DNA of 52,431 nt from Akkermansiaceae bacterium UBA7890 (lineage in GTDB: Bacteria; Verrucomicrobiota; Verrucomicrobiia; Verrucomicrobiales; Akkermansiaceae), in NCBI GenBank assembly GCA_002501065.1, contig DLRK01000066.1:56565-108995 (forward strand), in the 5' to 3' direction. The position numbers were made by a program, and so were the translations under genes. Below are positions 24,632 to 33,574 of the stretch, piece by piece (position 1 is the first letter of the stretch; each line of letters opens with the position of its first letter). The notes beneath the pieces were generated by a model. The model made no database searches. It was not told where the DNA came from and saw nothing but the letters and a program-made list of their open reading frames with translations.

Positions 24632-27109
24632 TCAGCCGTTTTTCCTGAGATCCGCCTGATGGTCATCGTCAATCGGCAGGATGTGGCGGACGAAGGCGCT
24701 GGGAACCCAGCCGCGGACATGATTGGCGAGCTCAACATAGGTCCAGGGGCCCCGGGTGGCGATGGAGCGACAGAGGCTTCCCGGCGGCACCTCAATGACC
24801 TTGTGGCTGCCGTCGGGGGATTTGTCGTCTTTACTGATGGTCGCGGCCTCAGTGCCGGCCAGGATGGGATCCCTGTTGATCATGGTGGCCTGCTCACTGA
24901 TGGGAGCGAACTCGATGTCGGTGGGGTAGAGAAGAAGGCACACTCCTCCAGCCAGGGCAATGACCGGTCCCACGGAGAGACTGGTCAGGAGGAGGCGACG
25001 CAATCCCTGCACGGAAAAGAAGGCGAGGGATGCGAGGACAACCAACCATAGGCCACCGGCGATGAGGTTTGGATAGAGTGAGCGTGGGAGCTTCTCAAGC
25101 CACTTCTGGTATCCGGGGCGCTCCATGGTGATTGCACCGGTCTTGCGCTTGAGGAATCGCAGGTTCTGGCTCGCCTCAGGGTGTCCGGGATGCTGGTGCA
25201 GTGCGCGGCGGTAATAGAGGGTGGCCAAGCCCCGTTCACCGAGTCGGAAGTAGCAGTTCCCGATATTGTAGAGGACATCGGCAGGCAGGGCGTCATTCTC
25301 ATGAGCCTCATGGTAGAGGTGTATGGCGAGGTTGTAGGCGTTCTTGTTCCAAGCCGCCTCAGCCTGTTGATAGAGTTGCCGGGGGGGCGGATCATCTCCA
25401 TTGGCTCGTGCTTCCCCCGGACCGAGTAAAACGAGGAAAAGAAGAAGCGAGGCGATCTCAAGGGCACGGCGGCGCAGGTGTTTGATGACGTCCAGCCGTT
25501 CGGGGTTCTTCAATTCCGGTTCGTTGCTCTCCCGCTGGTAGCAGTGATGGTCGCGCCGGGCGAGGAGTTGCAGAGTTTCTTCGTCACGGGATTCCTCGGG
25601 AATCCATTGTTCGATGAATGCCCCGGTCGCTCGCAGGAAGTCACGGGAACCGGTCCCGGCCTGTTCGATCGAGGTGAGTGCCTGTTGCAGTTCCAGTTCA
25701 CGTGTGGGTCGGGCAAAGCGGGGCAGGAGGCGAATCCGGATGATCTGGACAAGAAGAGCAAGGGCGAGGAGAGCAGGGAGTAAGTGCCATGAGCGCCAGA
25801 GACCCGGAGGGGAGGCGGGGGGATCCTTCCTGGGATTGATCAGGCCGAGCGTGCTTTCCATTTCCTCCACCGGGGTGTCGAGATCTGGAAGGACGGAGGG
25901 TGTCAGGCCAAGATCCGGAGTGGAGGGAACAAGATCAAAGGGAATGGGTTGTGTCGTGGCGGTGATGTATTGCTCGCTATCGGGATCGAAGGAGATGAGT
26001 TGATACGGCGGGATAACCTTCTGGGAACCGTTGGGACGAATGACCTGGCTGAAGGTTGTTACCCCGCTGGCATCGTGGCGGGCGCCTTGTCTGGGGAGAC
26101 GGTGTGGAGGATAGCTTTTCCAGTCAGGGGGATTGCCCGCAAGTTCCGGTGGGGCCAGGGTGTCGAGGTTTCCAGTGCCGGTCACGGTGAGTTGAATCGA
26201 GATGGGTTCTTCTTCGCGCAGTCCGGTGGTGTCTGCCCGAACCGCAAGGATGAAGCGGCCTACCGCATTCCGGAATCCCGCAGGAACGGGGCCGGGCAAT
26301 GGTCGAGCAGTAAAGGCGTGCTTCCGCACCGGGAGATCGAGGGGAACGGGGACGGTGCTGGTAAATCCTCGTTGGGAGATACGCGTCTGCAGGGTCAGGC
26401 GGGCTTGCCCCGGTCCGATGGAGACCATGCCGTCGTGCAGGGGAGTTATGGTGCTGCGGTAGGCGACACCGAGGTAGTCCTGTTGCTTCAGTCGCGTAGT
26501 GGTGATCAGGATGTCATTCCTGGGAATGAGGTTCGAGATATCGAAGCGTTCGGCGGCCACTCCCTCGTGTTCCAGTTCAGCAATGGTGGCCTTGTCGATC
26601 TTGAAGCGGGCGGGGAGGTAGACCTTGACTTCGGCCGGGGTGGTTTCTCCCTCAAAACGGGTTCTGCCCGGAAGGCAGATCTGACTGGCGAACAGGTATT
26701 TCTCTCCGTGAACATCCTGTTCGAACCAGGCGTGGTCGGGGAGAGAGGCGACATGGAGTTTGAGGGCCTGGGTGCGCAGGGTGATGCCCTTGTGCTCCAT
26801 GGAGAAAGGAGGAATGACATGTGGGCCCTCCTTATAGGAGAGGACGGCATAGCGGTAGGTGTAGGTGCGCTCCCGGGTGGAGTTGGGAAGAATGGGATCA
26901 CCGAGAAACTTGAAGGTGATGTGTTCCGTCTCGGGAACAACGGGTTGCATGGCCGGTCTCGTATCGGAGGTCACGGTCAGCCATAACTCCGTCTCCTCTC
27001 CTGGCACGGTGTAGGCCGATCCCAGCCAGGCCTTCAGTTCAGGAGCTGCGTGGACAGGTTGCGCACAGGTCAGTATGACCAAAGCTGGCAGAAAGACTCT
27101 TCCTTGCAT
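24632..27109 (-). CDS. BatD-BatE fusion with TPR and SH3-like domains
   Basis: An 825-residue membrane protein. Signal peptide at the start (RVFLPALVILTCAQPVHA), then a BatD-type beta-rich periplasmic region to about residue 430 and a transmembrane helix (HLLPALLALALLVQIIRIRL). After a cytoplasmic stretch comes a second hydrophobic segment (about 550-565, LEIASLLLFLVLLGPG) that reads like the signal peptide of a once separate BatE. Two TPRs (LYNIGNCYFRLGERGLATLY), two more membrane helices and a C-terminal SH3-like unit (GPWTYVELANHVRGWVP) complete it. Start ATG 27109 is 4 bp after the BatB/C stop. Bat proteins are linked to aerotolerance or stress in Bacteroidetes and spirochaetes; the role here is inferred from the operon. 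Confidence 0.86.
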   Translation of the reverse strand: MQGRVFLPALVILTCAQPVHAAPELKAWLGSAYTVPGEETELWLTVTSDTRPAMQPVVPETEHITFKFLGDPILPNSTRERTYTYRYAVLSYKEGPHVIPPFSMEHKGITLRTQALKLHVASLPDHAWFEQDVHGEKYLFASQICLPGRTRFEGETTPAEVKVYLPARFKIDKATIAELEHEGVAAERFDISNLIPRNDILITTTRLKQQDYLGVAYRSTITPLHDGMVSIGPGQARLTLQTRISQRGFTSTVPVPLDLPVRKHAFTARPLPGPVPAGFRNAVGRFILAVRADTTGLREEEPISIQLTVTGTGNLDTLAPPELAGNPPDWKSYPPHRLPRQGARHDASGVTTFSQVIRPNGSQKVIPPYQLISFDPDSEQYITATTQPIPFDLVPSTPDLGLTPSVLPDLDTPVEEMESTLGLINPRKDPPASPPGLWRSWHLLPALLALALLVQIIRIRLLPRFARPTRELELQQALTSIEQAGTGSRDFLRATGAFIEQWIPEESRDEETLQLLARRDHHCYQRESNEPELKNPERLDVIKHLRRRALEIASLLLFLVLLGPGEARANGDDPPPRQLYQQAEAAWNKNAYNLAIHLYHEAHENDALPADVLYNIGNCYFRLGERGLATLYYRRALHQHPGHPEASQNLRFLKRKTGAITMERPGYQKWLEKLPRSLYPNLIAGGLWLVVLASLAFFSVQGLRRLLLTSLSVGPVIALAGGVCLLLYPTDIEFAPISEQATMINRDPILAGTEAATISKDDKSPDGSHKVIEVPPGSLCRSIATRGPWTYVELANHVRGWVPSAFVRHILPIDDDHQADLRKNG

Positions 27110-27113
27110 CGCC

Positions 27114-29045
27114 TTACCAGTCTTTCTTGGGTCGCCGTCCGCCAAGTGGCTTCAGCGGTAGTAGTTTCAGTTCGAAATCCGCATTGTCCCGCAGGATGCG
27201 GCGGGCGAACTCTTTGGAGCTTTCTCCCGGTCGGGGCTTGGCCGAGTCGGTGGCAGGCGACTTGGTTTCCTCATCCTCTGGATTGTTCTCGCCGGGTTTG
27301 TCAGGAGGGGATGGTCGGTTGTCGGGAGTGGTTGCGTTGTTGTCTTCAGGGGTGGAGTCCGGTTTCCTGGTGGGGTTCTTTTCGGAGGGTTGTTCCGGTT
27401 CCTGCTCCGGGCGCTCCGGTGGATCCGGGGTCGGGTTCGGTTGACCGGCAGGAGGGTGATCGTCGGTCTTCTCCTGGTCGGCGAGCCATTTTTCCAGTTG
27501 CCGTTTCACGTAATCACGATTTTCCGCTGCTTCCCGATTGTCAGGATTGAGAAGGAGGACTTCGTCGAAGTGCAAAATGGAGTCTCTCCAGCAGCGGGGG
27601 ATGGCATCCGCTGTTTGCAAGCGATGCTTCAGTTGGAGCCCCTCGTGGTAGTGTGTGTTACCCAGGCCGAAGTGAGCCTGTTCCTGGACGCTCCTGTTCT
27701 GGGAGAGGAGTGCTCCTGAGTAGGATTGCGAGGCAGCACGGTATTTCCGGAGGCGATAGGCTGCAGTAGCGGCGCCCAGTTGGAGACGCGGCTTGCGCTC
27801 CCCACGTGCCCTGAGAATCTCGTCTTCAAAGAGTTTGAACGCCTGTTCGTGATCACCTTTTGCAAGGGCACGCCCGGCGGCGCTACGGGGAAGAAGGCCT
27901 GCCTCGGCAGGAAAAGCGAAGGCGAACCAGAGGCCGGCCAGAGCGAGGGCCGACATCGAGGGCGAGGAGGGGCGGATGGGTGAGATCCTGCCAGGAAGGG
28001 GAGCGTTTGCCTTGAGTGACGGGTGGTGCCGTGCCCGTTGGAAGCGGAAACCGGAATTGAAGAGTATTCCCACGGCGAAAAGTAGCATAGAGGGCGCGAG
28101 AAACCACTGGAAGTGTGGGGTTGCGATCCTACGTCTGCGCCCTTCGATCTCAAAGCGTTCGGAATGCTGGATAGCGATTTCCAGCCTGGAGAGAAAATGG
28201 CTTCCAGCGCCCTTCGAGTAGACGCCTCCGGTGCTGTCAGCAAGATGGAAAAGGGGTTTGCTTTCCAGACGGGTGAGGACGAGGGTGCCCTCACGGTCGT
28301 GAAAATGCCCGTCGGTGGAAGCGGGATCCGGAATCATGGTGCCTTGCCCGGTGCCGAAACCGGCGGAGAAGATGGTCACTCCTTCGCGGTCTGCCTCGTG
28401 GGCTGCCTGCTCGATGCCTCCATGATGGGTTTCGCCATCACTCAGGATGACGAGGGTGTTGTCCTGCTGCCCGGTTTTATGGAGCTTCTTGACCGCGAGT
28501 CGCACGGCGGTGGCGAGGTCTGAACCATCGCGGGGAATCCAGTCATTATCGTGGTTTCGGGCATAGTCGAGTTGCTGGAGAGTGTCACGAAGGGCACTAT
28601 GATCAATGGTCAGAGGTGACTGGACCCAGGCCATTCCGGAGAAAGCGATGATTCCAATGCGGTCATGCGGAAAGCGGTCGAGAAGTTCGAGGGCTGAAGC
28701 CTTGGCTGCATGAAAGCGATTGGGGTTGACGTCTTCTGCGAACATCGACCGGGAGACGTCGATGGCGATCATGATATTCCGACCTCTCACGGTCTCCGGT
28801 CGTTCCCGGAATCCGGCACTGGGTGAGGCCAGAGCCAGAATGAGGAGAGTCAGTGCGAGCATGAATGCCGTAAGGGCATACCACCTGCGTCGGGGAGAGC
28901 GGGGATGATAGAGAATGGGGCGAAGCCGTTCTGTGATGAGGTGGGTCATTTGACGGCTTTGCCTGCGGGAGGTCAGGATGGCGCCCGCGATCATGATGGG
29001 GATGAGCAGGAGAAGCAGGAAATACTCTGGGTGGGCGAACGTCAT
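27114..29045 (-). CDS. BatB-BatC fusion: VWA domain plus TPR protein
   Basis: A 643-residue membrane protein. Two N-terminal helices (about 8-26 and 57-75) are followed by a von Willebrand A domain (about 90-290) with the metal site DVSRS and SDGE. A helix at about 312-330 ends the BatB part. At M364 a signal-peptide-like segment begins (SALALAGLWFAFAFPAEA), then TPRs (LGLGNTHYHEG-type) and a long Pro/Glu/Asp/Asn linker near the C-terminus, as in BatC. The internal Met could be a leftover start, though no ribosome binding site precedes it. Located between BatA and the BatD/E fusion with gaps of 4-6 bp, so stoichiometric synthesis with them is expected. Confidence 0.88.
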   Translation of the reverse strand: MTFAHPEYFLLLLLIPIMIAGAILTSRRQSRQMTHLITERLRPILYHPRSPRRRWYALTAFMLALTLLILALASPSAGFRERPETVRGRNIMIAIDVSRSMFAEDVNPNRFHAAKASALELLDRFPHDRIGIIAFSGMAWVQSPLTIDHSALRDTLQQLDYARNHDNDWIPRDGSDLATAVRLAVKKLHKTGQQDNTLVILSDGETHHGGIEQAAHEADREGVTIFSAGFGTGQGTMIPDPASTDGHFHDREGTLVLTRLESKPLFHLADSTGGVYSKGAGSHFLSRLEIAIQHSERFEIEGRRRRIATPHFQWFLAPSMLLFAVGILFNSGFRFQRARHHPSLKANAPLPGRISPIRPSSPSMSALALAGLWFAFAFPAEAGLLPRSAAGRALAKGDHEQAFKLFEDEILRARGERKPRLQLGAATAAYRLRKYRAASQSYSGALLSQNRSVQEQAHFGLGNTHYHEGLQLKHRLQTADAIPRCWRDSILHFDEVLLLNPDNREAAENRDYVKRQLEKWLADQEKTDDHPPAGQPNPTPDPPERPEQEPEQPSEKNPTRKPDSTPEDNNATTPDNRPSPPDKPGENNPEDEETKSPATDSAKPRPGESSKEFARRILRDNADFELKLLPLKPLGGRRPKKDW

Positions 29046-29051
29046 GGGCGC

Positions 29052-30068
29052 TTATGGAGCAGGGAGCGGAACAAGGGCGAAGGAACTGAGTGACAGGAAA
29101 GCCAGGAGAAAGGCGGCGCCGAGAAACCACAGATAGAGTTCCCGGGTGTCGATTACGCTGGCACTGCGGGCATCGGATTTCTCCAGTTTGTCGATGTTGG
29201 CAAAGGTTTCACGCAGACTCTCCATGGTGGATGCTTCAAAGAATTCCCCGTCCGTGATGCGGGCTATTTCGCGCAGGGTAGGGGCGTCGTATTCCTGCCG
29301 GGGTTGTGCTATATTGGCGGGATCAAGGCGTCCCTCGGCAGTTCCTATCGCAATAGTGTAGACCCGCACCCCGAGGGGAGCGGTGGCGCGGGCCGCCTGG
29401 AGAGGATTCAGGGGGCCCGAGTTGCTGGCGCCGTCAGTTACGAGGACCACCACCTTGCTCTTGGCGTCCCGGGAATTCAGGCGGGTGGTGGCGGCCGCGA
29501 TTGCGGAGCCGATAGCTGTGCCGTTGGAATCGAGGTCTCCGACTCCGAGTTCATTGAGGCGGGTTACGAGCCAGGAATGATCAAGGGTAACGGGACAGAC
29601 TGAGTAGGGCCGGGCACCAAATGCAATCAGACCGATACGATCGTCGGGACGTTGCTGTATGAATCGTTCGATTACTTCCTTGGCTGCCGTCACGCGCTGT
29701 TTCTTGCGACGGAATGTGCCCGATGTATTATCCTCGTAGAAGTCATCGGTCTTCATGGATTCGGAGACATCGAGGGCGACAAGGATATCGATGCCGCTGG
29801 CAGAACGGGTGGTGAGGATATTCCTCCACTGGGGCCGTGCCATTGCGAGGCCGCAGGCAAGAAGAGCCAGTGCCAGAAAGAGCGGACTGAAGGCCCCACT
29901 CAGTTCCCGGGGTCTCGTGCCAATGGAGGAAAGAATGCTGAGAGAAGGGAAATCGATGCCGGATTCGGAACCCCGGACATTCCTGAGGAAGAGGAGAGGC
30001 GGAATGAGCAGGAGGCTGAGAAGCCACCAGGGGTGCTGGAAGGCAAAGTGCTGGAGAAAGTCCCTCAT
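29052..30068 (-). CDS. BatA-type VWA-domain membrane protein
   Basis: A 338-residue protein with hydrophobic segments at about 15-29, 62-78 and near the C-terminus (about 312-332). The VWA domain (about 92-290) has an intact metal-ion site: DVSES, the Thr in SNGTAIGSA, and TDGASNSG. PEW-type RPQWRN before the domain is typical of BatA. It overlaps the upstream DUF4381 gene by 4 bp (30065-30068) and is 6 bp from BatB/C. It would face the periplasm or cytoplasm near the membrane together with the second VWA protein. Confidence 0.93.
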   Translation of the reverse strand: MRDFLQHFAFQHPWWLLSLLLIPPLLFLRNVRGSESGIDFPSLSILSSIGTRPRELSGAFSPLFLALALLACGLAMARPQWRNILTTRSASGIDILVALDVSESMKTDDFYEDNTSGTFRRKKQRVTAAKEVIERFIQQRPDDRIGLIAFGARPYSVCPVTLDHSWLVTRLNELGVGDLDSNGTAIGSAIAAATTRLNSRDAKSKVVVLVTDGASNSGPLNPLQAARATAPLGVRVYTIAIGTAEGRLDPANIAQPRQEYDAPTLREIARITDGEFFEASTMESLRETFANIDKLEKSDARSASVIDTRELYLWFLGAAFLLAFLSLSSFALVPLPAP

Positions 30069-30574
30069 GCTATGTGACGTTCCCGGGTAGATTCGAGGCC
30101 CTGGAGAATCCTGAGCGAGTCGTCGATCATTCGCTCGCTGGCGGAGGGATCTATCCTGCTTGGTCCGTATTTGGCGGAGGCGAGTTCAGAGAGAAGGGGA
30201 GCGAGGCGATCTCTGGCGCCACGGGGAAGGTCCTGGAGGGCATCGGAACGCAGGAGAAACTCTTCGTGCGTCTGGTAGAGAGCCGGTTCCCTGAGGGTGA
30301 GGACAAGGTAGTGCCGTAGGACGAAAGAAGTCTCGGTGGCGACTTCCGCCAGGGTGAGTTTTGCCAGATGAGGGCGGAATGTTTCAAGAGCTTCGCAGGA
30401 ATTCCGGAAGCAGGTATCAGAATGGGGAACGGCAGCAGAGTGGCGGGGGAGGAAGTGGATCAGAGCACAGGCTGTGCCCGTGAGAAGAATCCCGAGTAAA
30501 AGCCAGCCCCACCAGGCTACTGCAATGCCCGGGAGGAGCAGATCAGGATCGGGTATGTCGTGCAGACCGAACAT
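30065..30574 (-). CDS. DUF4381-like membrane protein of the MoxR/Bat operon
   Basis: A 169-residue protein with one transmembrane helix at about 20-43 (AWWGWLLLGILLTGTACAL), preceded by a short Pro-rich segment (LHDIPDPDLLLPG) as in DUF4381 proteins, which occur between DUF58 and VWA genes in such operons. The cytoplasmic part is alpha-helical. Stop and start codons overlap with BatA by 4 bp. Function unknown; probably a small structural partner. Confidence 0.85.
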   Translation of the reverse strand: MFGLHDIPDPDLLLPGIAVAWWGWLLLGILLTGTACALIHFLPRHSAAVPHSDTCFRNSCEALETFRPHLAKLTLAEVATETSFVLRHYLVLTLREPALYQTHEEFLLRSDALQDLPRGARDRLAPLLSELASAKYGPSRIDPSASERMIDDSLRILQGLESTRERHIA

Positions 30575-30663
30575 GAGGACGGGCAGAAGCGGTGAAATGA
30601 TGGATGATTTGAATTCAGAAGGTGTCGTCTCTTATGAGAGAAGTTTCGTCCCGGATTGCGGGG

Positions 30664-31554
30664 TCAGCGGTTTGAGGAGGCATGACGTTTCAGGAGGTGA
30701 TGCAGGGCCGGAAGGTAGTCGGTCGTGGTGGAGAGGCTGGCGTGGTCGATGCCAAACCGCTTGAACTGCCGTTGCATGCCTTCGCGGTAGCGCCGGGAGA
30801 GCTTACGGTAGGCCATGCGGGCATTTGAGTTGGACGTATTGACAATCGTGCGGTGACCGGTCTCGCGGTCCCGGAAGATGACCTTTCCCACGTCAGGAAG
30901 ATCCTTCTCAAGAGGATCCGTCAGATGGAGGGCGATGGTTTCGTGCTTGCGGCCCAGGGTAGCGAGTGGTTTGCCCAGGTCCGTATCCAGGAAGTCGGAG
31001 ATCAGAAAGACAAGGGCTCGGCGACGAACGGAGCGCACCAGGAAGTTGCAGGCAGCGGGCAGGTTGGTTTGAGCCCGGACGGGGTCGGCGGCGAGCACCT
31101 CCCGTACACTGCGGAGAATCTGCTTGGTGCCCTTGGCGGGCGGAAGGAAGAGGAGGGGCTCGTTGGCAAAGAGGAGCAACCCGGTCTTGTCTCCATTTTC
31201 CCGCGCACTGAAACCCAGGATGGCAGTGAGTTCGGCGGCGAGTTCCCGCTTGCTGAGATGGTGGCTGCCGAAGAGGGTTGAACCTGAGACGTCCACCGCG
31301 AGAATCACGGAAAGTTCCCGTTCCTCTCGAAAGGTGCGGATGTAGGGCACGCCCATCCGGGCCGTCACATTCCAGTCAATAAAGCGGACTTCATCGCCAT
31401 GCTGGTACTCGCGGAACTCACTGAAATCCAGTCCCTGCCCCTTGAAGGAGGAGTGGTATTCGCCGGCAAATGCTTCCCGGACGAGTCGCCTGGCCCGGAT
31501 CTCAAGATGCCGCACCCGCTTCATGGTTTCTTCAACAGTAGCGGGATCAGTCAT
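30664..31554 (-). CDS. DUF58 protein of the MoxR operon
   Basis: A 296-residue soluble protein of the DUF58 family, a VWA-like group. The signature FSEFREYQHGDEVRFIDWNV is complete, and the metal-site-like DVSGS is at about 111-115. It normally partners the MoxR ATPase encoded upstream. It is 90 bp before DUF4381 and 90 bp after MoxR; both gaps are longer than those between Bat genes. The gap on the MoxR side contains an inverted repeat. Confidence 0.95.
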   Translation of the reverse strand: MTDPATVEETMKRVRHLEIRARRLVREAFAGEYHSSFKGQGLDFSEFREYQHGDEVRFIDWNVTARMGVPYIRTFREERELSVILAVDVSGSTLFGSHHLSKRELAAELTAILGFSARENGDKTGLLLFANEPLLFLPPAKGTKQILRSVREVLAADPVRAQTNLPAACNFLVRSVRRRALVFLISDFLDTDLGKPLATLGRKHETIALHLTDPLEKDLPDVGKVIFRDRETGHRTIVNTSNSNARMAYRKLSRRYREGMQRQFKRFGIDHASLSTTTDYLPALHHLLKRHASSNR

Positions 31555-31576
31555 GGGGAGAGAAATCGGGTTGTCG

Positions 31577-31633
31577 GTTTTCAGTTGTCAGATGGAGAGG
31601 GCGTGATTCGGCTGACAACCAATAACTGAGAAC
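31577..31633. repeat. imperfect inverted repeat between MoxR and DUF58 genes
   Basis: The arms gttttcagttgtcag (31577-31591) and the complement of 31612-31633 (ctgacaacc, then ctgagaac) match with one substitution and a 7-nt insertion. TTTTCAG-like heptads of this kind occur scattered in bacterial intergenic DNA. It could form a hairpin that lowers expression between moxR and the downstream genes. Confidence 0.5.
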
Positions 31634-31644
31634 GGTTGATCCTG

Positions 31645-32655
31645 TTACGGCACGGGAACCTTGGAGAGGATGCGTTCAATGATCATGTCGGCACTCAAGT
31701 CCTCTGCCTCGGCTTCGTAGGAGAGCAGCACCCGGTGGCGCAGGATGTCACGTGCAAGGAACTTGACATCCTGGGGCGTCACGAAGGAGCGACCTTCCAT
31801 GAAGGCTTTCGCCCGGCAGGCGAGGATGAGATTGATGGAGGCGCGCGGAGAGGCGCCAGCACGCAGGAGGGGTTTGAGACCGGTGTCGACCTTGGCCGGA
31901 TAGCGCGTGGCATTGACGAGATCCACGATGTACTCGCGGATGGCCGGGTCGATATAGATCTGATCGATGACCGCGCGTCCTGCTTCAATGGTGGAGGGAT
32001 CGACGACCTGGCGGGTGCTCTCGGAGGGAGTCGTTGAGGCCATGCGATCCATGATGAGCAGTTCCTCCTCCTTGTCCGGGTAGGTGACCTCCACTTTCAG
32101 GAGAAAGCGATCGAGTTGCGCTTCGGGAAGCTGGTAGGTGCCTTCCTGATCGATTGGGTTCTGGGTGGCCAGAACGAGGAAGGGAGCGGGGAGCGGGTAA
32201 CTTTTATCTCCGAGGGTGACCTGTCGTTCCTGCATTGCTTCAAGGAGCGCGCTTTGCACCTTGGCTGGCGCACGGTTGATTTCATCGGCGAGGATGATGT
32301 TGGCAAAGATAGGGCCGAGCTTGGGAGCGAAGGTGCGTTGATCCGGATTGTAGATCATGGTGCCGACCAGGTCGGCAGGGAGAAGGTCGGGAGTGAACTG
32401 CAGTCGGGCGAAAGCCAGGTTGAGTGTGCCTGCCAGGGCCTTGACAGACAGAGTTTTTGCGAGACCGGGCATGCCCTCCAGCAGGATGTGACCGCTGCAG
32501 ATCAGGCCAATCAGAAGCCGATCGACCAGTTCCTCCTGGCCTACGAGGACACGCGCAATCTCCTCCTTTATGGTGCCCACCCATTGACTGGCCTGGGCGA
32601 TTCGTTCGGAGAGTTGTTGTGGATCAGTGGAAATGGGTTGCATGCCCACCGCCAT
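31645..32655 (-). CDS. MoxR-family AAA+ ATPase
   Basis: A 336-residue AAA+ chaperone-like ATPase. Walker A is GMPGLAKT, Walker B is ILADEINRAP, sensor 1 is LVLATQNPIDQEGT, and the C-terminal lid carries GASPRASINL with the sensor-2 Arg. MoxR proteins work with VWA-domain partners in assembling or activating protein complexes; here DUF58, BatA and BatB/C are downstream. Start at 32655 (MAVGM) or 32643 (MQPIST) are both possible. It is the first gene of the operon. Confidence 0.96.
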   Translation of the reverse strand: MAVGMQPISTDPQQLSERIAQASQWVGTIKEEIARVLVGQEELVDRLLIGLICSGHILLEGMPGLAKTLSVKALAGTLNLAFARLQFTPDLLPADLVGTMIYNPDQRTFAPKLGPIFANIILADEINRAPAKVQSALLEAMQERQVTLGDKSYPLPAPFLVLATQNPIDQEGTYQLPEAQLDRFLLKVEVTYPDKEEELLIMDRMASTTPSESTRQVVDPSTIEAGRAVIDQIYIDPAIREYIVDLVNATRYPAKVDTGLKPLLRAGASPRASINLILACRAKAFMEGRSFVTPQDVKFLARDILRHRVLLSYEAEAEDLSADMIIERILSKVPVP

Positions 32656-32737
32656 GAACGTCTACAAGCGACGCGCTTGCAATGTTCAAATCGTTAATTG
32701 CCGGGCATTGAATGGCCCGGACTTGTCCCTGGGGTTG

Positions 32738-33145
32738 CTAAAACCCGTCTCCGAAGCCGTCGGGCTTTCCGCGACCTTTTCGGCTGCCTCCGCCACTACG
32801 ACGGTCACCTCCGCCACCACGACGGTCACCGCCGCCGCCTCTCCGGTCACCGCCGCCGCCGTAGCCGCCGCCTCCACCGCCACCGCCACCGCCACTACGG
32901 GGAGCGCGTTCCTGAGCCTCACTGATACGGAGGGCGCGCCCATCCATGTCATTGCCGTCGAGGCTGCCGATCGCGGCTTCGCCGTGTTCGCGGCTGCTCA
33001 GTGTTACAAAGGCAAACCCACGCGGGCGCCCGGTTTCACGGTCAAGGGGGATATGGAGATCCACGGCCCCGCCGAAGTTTTCGAAGAGGGAACGGATCTC
33101 GTCTTCGGTTGCAGAGAAGGGCAAATTGCCCACGTAGAGTTTCAT
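32738..33145 (-). CDS. RRM-type RNA-binding protein with Gly-rich tail
   Basis: A 135-residue protein with one RNA recognition motif at 1-77: RNP2 LYVGNL (3-8) and RNP1 RGFAFVTL (42-49), both complete. The tail is rich in Gly and Arg with repeats of GGGGDRR, coded by repeated DNA around 32790-32890. This size and layout are those of bacterial Rbp-type cold-responsive RNA-binding proteins. It is on the minus strand, 82 bp upstream of the MoxR start, and has its own leader. Regulation by temperature is known for cyanobacterial relatives but is not visible here. Confidence 0.93.
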   Translation of the reverse strand: MKLYVGNLPFSATEDEIRSLFENFGGAVDLHIPLDRETGRPRGFAFVTLSSREHGEAAIGSLDGNDMDGRALRISEAQERAPRSGGGGGGGGGGYGGGGDRRGGGGDRRGGGGDRRSGGGSRKGRGKPDGFGDGF

Positions 33146-33332
33146 CTTTGCTTAGGAATGCTCCAACCCGTTCAACGTGATTCCTGTCGGGTGCTTGTCC
33201 GTAGGGCCGAAGCCATCAGGTAAAAAGCCTCAATTCAGGTCCTGCCGACGCGGGCGGTGTGTGTTCACCTAATCGCAAACCGGAGAGAGTGCGAGAGAAA
33301 TCGCAAACAATCGGCGCGCTCGGGTTTCCGGA

Positions 33333-33401
33333 TCAGCCCATACAGCAGCAGCTGGCAAGGAGGCCGAGGGCAGCGAGGAGGATAGTCAGTCGCAGAATCA
33401 T
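33333..33401 (-). CDS. possible 22-residue Cys-rich lipoprotein
   Basis: An open frame too short for ordinary gene calling. It codes MILRLTILLAALGLLASC followed by Cys-Cys-Met-Gly and TGA. Residues 1-17 form a textbook lipoprotein signal with lipobox LASC, so the mature product would be a lipidated Cys-Cys-Cys-Met-Gly pentapeptide, like an entericidin-type toxin remnant or a lipid-anchored metal-binding peptide. It sits in a 429-bp stretch (33146-33574) between the divergent RRM and nadK genes with no other gene. TATATA lies about 12 nt before the ATG; no ribosome binding site is obvious. It may be coincidental. Confidence 0.35.
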   Translation of the reverse strand: MILRLTILLAALGLLASCCCMG

Positions 33402-33574
33402 GGCCCGGGTATATACCGGCGAACCTCGGAGGGGTCCAGCAGAGATGCTCCTCCCAGTGGGAATTCGCCTGAAAAGGAGTGTTTACGATTTGGGTCCGGA
33501 TTCCGGGAGGCAATCCTGAGCAGGTCAGGGTTCGAAGGATTGCGAAGGAGTCTGGCGGACGCTAGAGAGAGGGC

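Noticed and set aside
32790..32890. CRISPR-like short repeats
   Set aside because: These repeats are in frame and code the Gly/Arg-rich tail of the RRM protein; there are no spacers.
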